A DNA stretch of 13,447 nt from CAYVFM01 sp964546375 (lineage in GTDB: Bacteria > Gemmatimonadota > Gemmatimonadetes > Palauibacterales > Palauibacteraceae): assembly GCA_964546375.1 (NCBI GenBank), contig CAZJJO010000055.1:1-13447 (forward strand), given 5' to 3'. Under the pieces are notes generated by a model. The model did no database searches and had not been told where the DNA came from. It saw only the letters and a program-made list of their open reading frames with translations. Below, one piece after another: positions 6,909-13,447 of the stretch. Position numbers and translations under genes: made by a program. Each line of letters starts with the position of its first letter. The stretch's first letter is position 1.

Positions 6909-9532
6909 GCCGGGCCGACGCCCCGGACGATCCGGACGGGCGAGGACCCTTCGACGGGGGCGAGGGCGCGCCGGCGCGGCGGCTGGAGCGGGCGCTCGTC
7001 CGCCTGGCGCGGGACGAGGACCTGTTCCGAACCGACCTGGAGGACGTCCTGCCGGTGATCACCGAGGTCGCCGCCCGGGCCCTGGCCGTCGACCGGGTGA
7101 GCGTCTGGTTCCTGGACGAGGAGCGGGAGACGCTCCGCTGTGCCGACCTCTACGTGCGCCCGGCGGATCGCCACGAGTCCGGCCGGGAGCTGACCGCCCA
7201 CGCCTGTCCGAGCTACCTCGAGGCCGTTCGCCGAGAGCGCCAGATCGCCGCCGACGACGTGCACGCCGATCCCCGGACCCGGGAGCTGTCCGAGGGCTAC
7301 ACCCGCCCGCTGGGCATCGAGTCCCTGCTGGACAGCCCCGTGCGGCTGGACGGCGAGGCCGTGGGGGTCGTCTGCCACGAGACCGTGGGCTCGGCGCGGG
7401 CGTGGACGGAGACGGAGAAGATGTTCGCCGCGTCGGTGGCCGACTTCGTGACGCTGGCCCTGGAGGGACAGCAGCGGCGGCAGACGGAGGAGCGGCTGCG
7501 CGAGCGGGAGGAGCGCCTTCAGACGCTGCTGGAGACCCTGCCGGTGGGCGTGCTCGTCCACGACCGGGGCGAGATCCTCTTCGCCAACCCCCGGGTCGCC
7601 CGGATCCTCGGCGTCGAGAGCGCCGAAGAGCTGGAGGGCGAGGAGGTCTTCCGGCTCATCCCCGAGGAGGACCGGCCCCGGGCCCGGCGCCGGGCGCGAC
7701 GCATCCTGGAGGAGGGCGAAGTCGCCGAGCCGGCCCAGTACCGGGTGTCCGGCACCGACGGCGAGGAGCACTGGGTGGAGGTCACCGGGCGTCCGCTCTC
7801 GCACGGGGGCCGGAGGGTGGTCCAGATCGTGGCCCGGGACGTCACCGAGCGCCGGCGGGCCCGGGCCCGGCTGGAGGAGAGCGAGCGCCGCTACCGCCGG
7901 CTCTTCGAGGGGAACGTGGCCGGCGTCTTCCGGAGCACCGTCGACGGCCGCTTCCTGGAATGCAACCAGGCGTTCGCCGAGATGTTCGGGTTCGAGGGCC
8001 CGGACGAGCTGCGGGAGGTACCGGCCGGGGAGCTCTACGCCCGCCCGGACGGGCGCGAGGAGTACCTCCGGACCCTCCGGGAGGAGGGGGCGGTCTGGAA
8101 CTACGAGGTCCAGCTGCGCCGGCGGGACGGCGAGAACATCTGGGTCCTGGAGAACGCCCGGCTGGACGAGGATCCGGTGTCGGGCGAGGAGGTCATCTGG
8201 GGGACGCTGATCGACGTCACCGAGCAGCACGAGCTCCGCGAGGAGCTGGAGCGGATGGCCTACCACGATCCCCTGACGGGGCTCCCGAACCGGCGGCTGC
8301 TGGCCGAGCACGGGCTGAAGGCGCTGGCCCTCGCCGACCGCCGGGAGGGGCGGGCGGGCCTGGTCTACCTGGACCTGGCCCGCTTCAAGCGGATCAACGA
8401 CACCCTGGGCCACGACGTCGGGGACGCCGTGCTGGAGGAGGCGGCCGACCGGCTGCGGTCGGTGGTCCGGGAGAGCGACACCGCGGCCCGGGTGGGCGGC
8501 GACGAGTTCGCCGTCCTGCTTCCCGGCGTCGAGGGCATCGGGGACGTGCGGGACGCGGCCCGCCGGATCCGCGAGCGGCTGGACGAGGCCTATCGGGTGG
8601 CCGACCACTCGTTCCGGGTCTCCGCCCAGATCGGCATCGCCCTCTACCCGGACCACGCCGAGGACTTCGCCGGCCTCCTCTCGGCGGCCGACCGGGCCAT
8701 GTACCAGGCCAAGCGGGCCATGGACGTGCAGGTCGCGGTCTCGCGCCCGGGGGAGGAGGGCATGGTCGAGAGCGGCGACCTGGTCGAGGAGCAGGCGCTG
8801 CAGCGGGCCCTGGAGCGGGGCGAGCTGCGGGTCCACTACCAGCCCGTCTACCGGGTGCCCGAGGAGCGTCCGGTGGCGGCCGAGGCCCTGGCGCGGTGGG
8901 AGCACCCGGACCGGGGGCTGCTGGACGCCGGGGAGTTCGTGCCCCTGGCCGAACGGTCGGGCATCGTGCGGCGGATGGACCGGGCGGTCCTGGAGGACGT
9001 GATCCGGCGCATGGCGGAGGGCCGCGAGGCGCCGGCGCTGGCGAGCGTGGCGGTCAACCTGGCCGGCGGCACCCTGGACGACCCGGAGCTGGCCGCCTTC
9101 GTCGAGGACCGGCTGGGCGAGGCCGGCGTCGCGCCGGAGCGGCTGATCCTCGAGGTCACCGAACGGGTCGGCCTGCGCCAGCCCGACCGCGCCGCCGAGG
9201 CGCTCTTCGATCTGCGCGACCTCGGCGTCCGGATCGCCATCGACGACTTCGGAACCGGCCACGCCTCGCTGGTCTACCTGCACCGGTTCCCGACCGACCT
9301 GCTGAAGCTGGACCTGGCTTCCCTCCGGCGCGCGGCGAGCGGCGACGACCGGACCCGGCTGGTCGAGGGGGTTCTGGCGCTGGGTCAGCGCATGGGGATG
9401 ACGGTGGTGACGGAAGGGGTGGAGCGTCGGGAGGAGCTGACGTGGCTGGTCGAGCACGGCTGCGAGCTGGTCCAGGGCCGGCTGCTGGGCGGGCCGGTGC
9501 CTCCGGAGGAGCTGCCGGCGGCCGGGCCCTGA
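6905..9532 (+). CDS. GAF-PAS-PAS-GGDEF-EAL cyclic-di-GMP synthase/phosphodiesterase
   Basis: 875 residues with no membrane segment, so a cytoplasmic sensor-output protein. Order: GAF domain at about 28-188, a charged helical linker, PAS1 at 203-316, PAS2 at 325-442, GGDEF at 451-610 and EAL at 623-870. The cyclase motif GGDEF (531-535) is intact, metal Asp D490 and the NDTLGHDVGD stretch are present, and an RESD inhibitory I-site lies five residues before GGDEF. The second acidic residue of the usual LDLDxFK motif is Ala (A492). The phosphodiesterase side keeps E660 (EAL), N718, E750 (EVTE), D780-D781 (DDFG), K801, E837 and Q857. Both activities may therefore work, with the sensors setting the balance. 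The GTG start overlaps the yjjX stop (GTGA), so translation is coupled. The ligands of GAF and PAS cannot be told from sequence. Confidence 0.96.
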   Translation: MSRADAPDDPDGRGPFDGGEGAPARRLERALVRLARDEDLFRTDLEDVLPVITEVAARALAVDRVSVWFLDEERETLRCADLYVRPADRHESGRELTAHACPSYLEAVRRERQIAADDVHADPRTRELSEGYTRPLGIESLLDSPVRLDGEAVGVVCHETVGSARAWTETEKMFAASVADFVTLALEGQQRRQTEERLREREERLQTLLETLPVGVLVHDRGEILFANPRVARILGVESAEELEGEEVFRLIPEEDRPRARRRARRILEEGEVAEPAQYRVSGTDGEEHWVEVTGRPLSHGGRRVVQIVARDVTERRRARARLEESERRYRRLFEGNVAGVFRSTVDGRFLECNQAFAEMFGFEGPDELREVPAGELYARPDGREEYLRTLREEGAVWNYEVQLRRRDGENIWVLENARLDEDPVSGEEVIWGTLIDVTEQHELREELERMAYHDPLTGLPNRRLLAEHGLKALALADRREGRAGLVYLDLARFKRINDTLGHDVGDAVLEEAADRLRSVVRESDTAARVGGDEFAVLLPGVEGIGDVRDAARRIRERLDEAYRVADHSFRVSAQIGIALYPDHAEDFAGLLSAADRAMYQAKRAMDVQVAVSRPGEEGMVESGDLVEEQALQRALERGELRVHYQPVYRVPEERPVAAEALARWEHPDRGLLDAGEFVPLAERSGIVRRMDRAVLEDVIRRMAEGREAPALASVAVNLAGGTLDDPELAAFVEDRLGEAGVAPERLILEVTERVGLRQPDRAAEALFDLRDLGVRIAIDDFGTGHASLVYLHRFPTDLLKLDLASLRRAASGDDRTRLVEGVLALGQRMGMTVVTEGVERREELTWLVEHGCELVQGRLLGGPVPPEELPAAGP

Positions 9533-9546
9533 AGCGGGGGAGGGGA

Positions 9547-9565
9547 GGGCGCCGCCCGGGCGCCC
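9547..9565. terminator. Hairpin between convergent genes
   Basis: GGGCGCC (9547-9553) pairs perfectly with GGCGCCC (9559-9565) around a five-base loop. It sits in the 43-base gap between the GGDEF/EAL stop and the stop of the convergent FmdB-like gene. Position and symmetry suit a two-way terminator, but neither strand has a clear T-run. Confidence 0.35.
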
Positions 9566-9575
9566 GTCAGACCTC

Positions 9576-9779
9576 TCAGGTGAAGCCCGACGGGCCGCAG
9601 CCCTCGTCGGCCCCGCCGCCGGAGCCGCCGTCGGACAGCACGCCGCCGCCGGGCGAGATCAACCGCTCGGCCGGCGCGTCGCAGTCCCGGCGGGGGCAGT
9701 GCCGCAGGGGCTCCGCCTCGATGGACTGCCGGGCCTCGGACTCGTGGCCGGCCTCGCAGCGGTATTCGTAGGTGGGCAT
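9576..9779 (-). CDS. FmdB-like small zinc-ribbon protein with altered ligands
   Basis: 67 residues. The opening MPTYEYRC, the later CP motif and the RLISPGGG stretch identify the FmdB/CxxC-CxxC small regulatory protein family, whose exact role is uncertain. The normal family has two CxxC pairs. Here the first pair reads C8-E-A-G-H12, one Cys lost, and the second reads C28-P-R-R-D-C33 with spacing x4 instead of x2. C8, H12, C28 and C33 could still make a C-x3-H...C-x4-C zinc site (inference). The tail is Gly/Asp/Ser-rich with a lone C61, as in other family members. ATG 9779 is preceded by GGAGGA at close spacing on the minus strand. It is convergent with the GGDEF/EAL gene and divergent from the amidohydrolase. 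Confidence 0.85.
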   Translation of the reverse strand: MPTYEYRCEAGHESEARQSIEAEPLRHCPRRDCDAPAERLISPGGGVLSDGGSGGGADEGCGPSGFT

Positions 9780-9921
9780 CGATCCTCCGATCGCTGGCGC
9801 GGGGCACCGGGGGGCAGCGCCGTCGGACGCTCGGTCGAACGGTACCGGAACCGTCGTCCGGGGTTCCGCGGACGGGCCGCGTCGGGGAGCCCGGGCGCCG
9901 GAGCCTGGGCCGGGCGGCCGC

Positions 9922-9951
9922 TGTCGCCGCTCCCCGCCGCCCCCCTACTTT
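9922..9951 (+). promoter_or_regulatory. Possible promoter of the amidohydrolase gene
   Basis: A TACTTT -10-like box (9946-9951) sits in an otherwise CG-only stretch, 44 bases before the ATG at 9996. The best -35 candidate, TGTCGC (9922-9927, 18-base spacer), is poor. The rest of the 216-base divergent gap 9780-9995 shows nothing distinctive beyond the FmdB ribosome-binding site. Confidence 0.3.
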
Positions 9952-9995
9952 CGGTCGCCCGCGATCCTGCGTCGACCCCACCGGGAGCAACCTCC

Positions 9996-11801
9996 ATGAG
10001 ACCGTCGTCGACCCGTGCGCCGAGCGCGGCCCTCCTCGCCGTTTCGCTCGTCTGGCTCCTGGGGCCGGGATGCTCGTCGCCCGCCCCCGAGGCCGACCTG
10101 ATCCTGCGGAACGGCGAGGTCGCGACGGTGGACTCGACCCGGCCCGAGGCCGAGGCCCTGGCCGTGGCCGGGGACACGATCCTGGCGGTGGGGACGGACG
10201 GCGAGATCGAGCCCTATCGGGGAGCGGACACGCGGGTGGTCGACCTGGAGGGCCGGCGGGCGGTGCCCGGGTTCGTGGAGTCGCACGGCCACTTCATGGG
10301 GGTGGGCGAGGCCCGGCTCCAGCTCGACCTGCTGGGGACGGGGAGCTGGCAGCGGGTGGTCGCGATGGTGGATTCGGCCGCCCGGTCCGCCGCCGAGGGG
10401 GAGTGGATCCTGGGGCGGGGCTGGCACCAGGAGAAGTGGGACGAGGATCCGGGCCGCACCGTGGAGGGGTTTCCGGTCAACGACCGGCTCGACGAGGTGG
10501 CGCCCCGCAACCCCGTCCTCCTCTCGCACGCCAGCGGACACGCGGCCATCGCCAACGAGCGGGCGCTCGAGGCCGCGGGCGTGGGGCCGGACACCGAGCC
10601 GCCGGAGGGGGGCGACATCGTCCGCGACCAGCGGGGGCGGGCCACCGGCGTCCTGGTGGACGAGGCCGAGTCGCTGGTCCGGGAGGCGCTGGCGGCGTCC
10701 CGGGAGGACCGCACGGAGGCCGAGCGCCGGGCGCACCGGGCCCGGGTGGCCCGGCTGGCGGCCCGGGAGGCGCTGGCCCACGGCGTCACCAGCTTCCACG
10801 ACCAGGGCGCCTCCTTCGGGACGCTGGCGCTCTACCGCGATCTCGCGGAGGCGGACCAGCTCGGGGTCCGGCTCTACGCGATGGTCGCCCAGTCCGAGTT
10901 CACCCGTGAGAACCGATCGACCCTCCGGGAGCGCTACGAGGAGGGGGCCGCGGATCACCGGCTGGCCGTCCGGGCCGTGGGCGAGGTGACCGTCGACGGG
11001 GCCCTGGGATCGCGCAGCGCCTGGATGCTCGAGCCCTACGAGGACCGGCCGGGCCACACCGGGCTCAACGTCACGTCCCTGGACCGGGTCCGGGCGATCG
11101 CCTCGCTGGCGCTGGAGGAGGGCTGGCAGGTGGCCGTCCACGCCATCGGCGACCGGGCCAACCGCGAGACGCTGGACCTGTACGCCTCGCTCTGGGACAG
11201 CGCCGGGGTGGACGGCGACACCCTGCGGTGGCGGATCGAGCACGCCCAGCACCTCCATCCGGACGACGTCCCGCGGTTCGGCGAGATGGGCGTCGTCGCG
11301 TCGATGCAGGCCATCCACGCGTGCTCGGACGCGCCCTACAACCTCCAGCGGCTGGGCGAGCGGCGGGCTCGCCGGGGGGCCTACGTGTGGCGGGAACTGA
11401 TGGAAGCCGGGGCGCTGGTCACCAACGGCACCGACGCCCCGGTGGAGGACGTCGATCCGCTGGCCTCGCTCCACTGCTCGGTGACGCGGCACGTCCAGGG
11501 GGCGCCGCCGGACTCGACCTTCTTCCCGGACCAGGCCATGACGCGCGAGCAGGCCCTCCGCTCCTACACCCTGGCCGGGGCGCGGGCCGCCTTCCAGGAG
11601 GAGCTGATCGGGTCGCTGGAGCCGGGCAAGCTGGCCGACGTCGCGGTGCTGTCGAGGGACGTGATGGAGGTCCCGACGGACTCGATCCCCTCGGCCCGGG
11701 TCGACCTCACCGTCGTCGGCGGCGACGTGGTCTACCGTCGGGGCGAGGGCTTCACGGGGCTGCCGGCGCCGGACGCCCCGCCTCCGGGGGGGGACGGCTG
11801 A
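9996..11801 (+). CDS. Exported YtcJ-type (amidohydrolase family 3) metal hydrolase
   Basis: 601 residues. A signal peptide ends at LGPGC (C26), so it is probably a lipoprotein of the periplasm or outer surface. The amidohydrolase fold starts with the beta-strand domain (ADLILRNGEVATVDS) and continues with GFVESHGHF (metal ligands H97 and H99), GRGWHQEKW, the SGHAAIANERAL stretch, VTVDGALGS, HAIGDRAN (H382), RIEHAQ (H416) and GTDAPV (D480). It closes with EPGKLADVAVL and a last strand. These are the YtcJ-type landmarks; family members hydrolyse varied amides and N-formyl compounds, and the substrate here is unknown. At the position where many relatives have Lys before the DG motif, this protein has E330. 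Start: ATG 9996 with GGAG eight bases upstream; the longer upstream frame has no signal. It is a single gene, 109 bases before the transporter. Confidence 0.94.
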   Translation: MRPSSTRAPSAALLAVSLVWLLGPGCSSPAPEADLILRNGEVATVDSTRPEAEALAVAGDTILAVGTDGEIEPYRGADTRVVDLEGRRAVPGFVESHGHFMGVGEARLQLDLLGTGSWQRVVAMVDSAARSAAEGEWILGRGWHQEKWDEDPGRTVEGFPVNDRLDEVAPRNPVLLSHASGHAAIANERALEAAGVGPDTEPPEGGDIVRDQRGRATGVLVDEAESLVREALAASREDRTEAERRAHRARVARLAAREALAHGVTSFHDQGASFGTLALYRDLAEADQLGVRLYAMVAQSEFTRENRSTLRERYEEGAADHRLAVRAVGEVTVDGALGSRSAWMLEPYEDRPGHTGLNVTSLDRVRAIASLALEEGWQVAVHAIGDRANRETLDLYASLWDSAGVDGDTLRWRIEHAQHLHPDDVPRFGEMGVVASMQAIHACSDAPYNLQRLGERRARRGAYVWRELMEAGALVTNGTDAPVEDVDPLASLHCSVTRHVQGAPPDSTFFPDQAMTREQALRSYTLAGARAAFQEELIGSLEPGKLADVAVLSRDVMEVPTDSIPSARVDLTVVGGDVVYRRGEGFTGLPAPDAPPPGGDG

Positions 11802-11826
11802 TCGTCCGGGGCGCCCGCCCGGGGCC

Positions 11827-11842
11827 GATCGCGCGCGCGATC
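11827..11842. repeat. 16-base perfect palindrome
   Basis: GATCGCGCGCGCGATC reads the same on both strands. It lies 26 bases after the amidohydrolase stop and 69 bases before the transporter start. It could be a terminator stem without a T-run or a protein-binding site. Confidence 0.4.
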
Positions 11843-11910
11843 CGGGACGCTCCGACCCCCCGCCTCGCTCCTTCGGGCCGCGCCGCCGCCCGCCGCCGAC
11901 GGGGACCGCG

Positions 11911-13447
11911 ATGAGCGTGGAGGCGGTCTTCACCCTGGTCGTCCTGGCGACCACGGTGGCCCTGATGGCCCGGGAGTTCATGAGCCCGGACTTCCTGCTG
12001 GTCGGGGCGCTCATGGTGCTGGCGGCGTCCGGCGTGATGACCCCCGAGCAGGCCCTCGGGGGCTTCTCGAACCCTGCGCTGGCCACCATCGGGGGCCTCT
12101 TCCTGGTCGCGTCCGGCGTGCGGGCCACGGGCATGATCGATCGCGTCACCGCGTTCATGTTCGGCGCGGACGCGACCCTGAGGCAGGTGCTGGGCCGCCT
12201 GACCAGCCTGACGGGCGTGGCGTCGGCGTTCCTGTCGAACACGGCCATCGTCGCCCTCGGCATCCCCGCCCTGGACCGCTGGGCCCGGGAGCGCGGGATC
12301 TCGCCGTCCAAGCTGCTGATCCCCCTCTCCTACGCCTCCATCCTGGGCGGGCTCTGCACCCTGATCGGCACCTCCACCAACGTGGTGATGGACGGGCTGA
12401 TGCGGGCCAACGGCCTCCCGGGGCTCGGCTTCTTCGAGCTGGCGGTGGTGGGCGTGCCCCTGCTGGCGTTGGGCGTCCTCTACCTGACGTTCGTGGCGCC
12501 CCGGATCCTGCCCGACCGGCGGGCCGCCGAGTCGGCCGCGCGGGAGGCGCGGGAGTTCGTGGCGGAGGTGGAGCTGGGGGAGGACTCCCCGCTGGCCGGC
12601 CGCACGGCGGAGGAGGCGGACGTGCTGGAGGTCTCGGCCCTGTACCTGGTCCGCATCGAGCGGGAGACGGGGGTGATCGCGCCGGTGGGGCCCGGCGAGC
12701 GGCTGGCGGCCGGCGACCGCCTCACCTTCGCCGGCGAGCTGGAGCGCATCGTGGAGGTCTTCCGGTATCCCGGGGTGCGGCCGGTGAGCCCCCGCCAGCC
12801 TCCCGAGGGCGAGCCCGCCTGGGAGCTCTACCGGACGGTGATCACCCCGGGCTCCCCGCTGGTGGGTCAGGGGGTGGAGGAAGCGGAGTTCCGGGCCCGC
12901 TACAACGCGGCCGTGGTGGCCGTCCAGCGCCGCGGGGAGGAGATTCCGACCGGGATCTCCAACGTCGTGCTGCGGCCGGGGGACACGCTGCTGCTGGAGG
13001 CCGGCCCCGAGTTCGGGCGGGCCCACCGCGAGTCGAGCGAGTTCTTCGTGGTCAGCCCGGTCGAGGGGACGATCCCCCGACGATCGGAGCTGCAGTGGGT
13101 GGCGGGCCTGCTGCTGGTCGGCATGATCGGGACCGCCGCCCTCGGGTTGGTGCCCCTGCCCGTCGCGGCGCCCAGCGCGGGCCTGCTGATGGTGCTCACC
13201 GGCTGTGCCAGCCCGGGCGAGGCACGGCGGTCGGTCGACTGGTCGGTCCTGGTGACGGTCGGCTCGGCCATCGGCATCGCGAAGGCCCTGGAGGTGAGCG
13301 GAGCGGCCGGGGTGCTGGGGGAGGGGATCTCCGCCCTGGCGGCGGTGGGCGGCGGATGGGCCGTGCTGCTGGGCGTCTTCTACGCCACCGTGCTCCTCAC
13401 CGAGCTGATCATCAACCAGGCGGCCGCGGCCCTGATGTTCCCGGTGG
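11911..13447 (+). CDS. DASS/SLC13-type anion transporter with two RCK_C domains (3' end missing)
   Basis: 512 codons are visible and the frame is still open at the window edge. The start MSVEAVFTLVVLATTVALMA is a membrane helix, followed by further hydrophobic segments to about residue 197. SNTA (S109-N110-T111) and IGTSTN (G153-N157) are the first-half sodium/substrate motifs of divalent anion:Na+ symporters. Residues 205-385 are soluble and hold two RCK_C (TrkA_C) units, each ending in a strand of the form GDRLTFAG or GDTLLLEAG. This is the layout of SLC13-like permeases including sulfate carriers of the SAC1 type. The second membrane half begins at about 390 and includes TELIINQAAAALMFP. 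There the usual T-N-N is I501-N502-Q503, a change at the second binding motif. The likely role is uptake of sulfate, a dicarboxylate or another anion across the inner membrane. ATG 11911 has a weak GGGGA five bases upstream. Confidence 0.92.
   Translation, partial: MSVEAVFTLVVLATTVALMAREFMSPDFLLVGALMVLAASGVMTPEQALGGFSNPALATIGGLFLVASGVRATGMIDRVTAFMFGADATLRQVLGRLTSLTGVASAFLSNTAIVALGIPALDRWARERGISPSKLLIPLSYASILGGLCTLIGTSTNVVMDGLMRANGLPGLGFFELAVVGVPLLALGVLYLTFVAPRILPDRRAAESAAREAREFVAEVELGEDSPLAGRTAEEADVLEVSALYLVRIERETGVIAPVGPGERLAAGDRLTFAGELERIVEVFRYPGVRPVSPRQPPEGEPAWELYRTVITPGSPLVGQGVEEAEFRARYNAAVVAVQRRGEEIPTGISNVVLRPGDTLLLEAGPEFGRAHRESSEFFVVSPVEGTIPRRSELQWVAGLLLVGMIGTAALGLVPLPVAAPSAGLLMVLTGCASPGEARRSVDWSVLVTVGSAIGIAKALEVSGAAGVLGEGISALAAVGGGWAVLLGVFYATVLLTELIINQAAAALMFPV

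Noticed and set aside
6854..9457. An 867-codon minus-strand frame opposite the GGDEF/EAL gene
   Set aside because: Shadow of a well-identified plus-strand gene; low complexity, no recognisable motif.
8882..9475. Possible inactive EAL domain because of off-consensus EVTER, TEGVER and QGRLLGGPV
   Set aside because: The metal and catalytic positions (E660, N718, E750, D780, D781, K801, E837, Q857) are all present; only flanking residues differ.
9945..12311. A 788-codon minus-strand frame spanning the amidohydrolase and the transporter start
   Set aside because: It crosses two clearly identified genes and their intergenic gap and has no motif of its own.

Overview
The window is very GC-rich chromosomal bacterial DNA with dense coding, frequent GTG starts and clear GGAGG/GAGGAG ribosome-binding sites. 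Several exported proteins have signal peptides ending in an 'AQ' cleavage region followed by Ala/Asp/Thr-rich stretches. With the secreted amidase and the PKD-bearing lipoprotein protease, this style suggests Gemmatimonadota or a similar high-GC environmental lineage. That is an inference: no rRNA or marker gene is present. I see no mobile element, CRISPR array, tRNA or rRNA.

Layout. (1) 60-713, minus: a small exported Met/His-rich protein of the Spy/CpxP (LTXXQ) type, possibly preceded by a 34-codon leader ORF. (2) 981-1604, plus: an exported protein with a VasI/TagO-like C-terminal domain, divergent from the first. (3) 1818-3764: a predicted lipoprotein trypsin-fold serine protease with an N-terminal GTGVG module, two PKD domains that are identical at the DNA level, and an Ig-like tail. 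It is followed by a strong intrinsic terminator. (4) 3976-4365: a small lipoprotein that is a free-standing version of the protease's N-terminal module. (5) 4511-9532: a probable operon of a secreted amidase-signature hydrolase, a YjjX-type inosine/xanthosine triphosphatase and a GAF-PAS-PAS-GGDEF-EAL cyclic-di-GMP protein; the last two genes overlap by GTGA. (6) 9576-9779, minus: an FmdB-like small zinc-ribbon protein with altered ligands, convergent with the operon. (7) 9996-11801: an exported YtcJ-type amidohydrolase. (8) 11911 to the right edge: the first 512 codons of a DASS/SLC13-type transporter with two RCK_C domains.

How they fit together. Most of the window makes envelope or extracellular proteins (metal/stress chaperone-like protein, protease, amidase, amidohydrolase, transporter), as expected of a heterotroph degrading peptides and amides. 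The least ordinary point is the protease next to a separate lipoprotein copy of its own N-terminal module, which could be an inhibitor, chaperone or propeptide-like partner. Two nearly identical promoter-like elements (GGCTAGMTTGCGYCCCG) precede that small lipoprotein and the amidase operon. Gaps between genes are all under 300 bases. The first 59 bases are open in several frames and could not be assigned.
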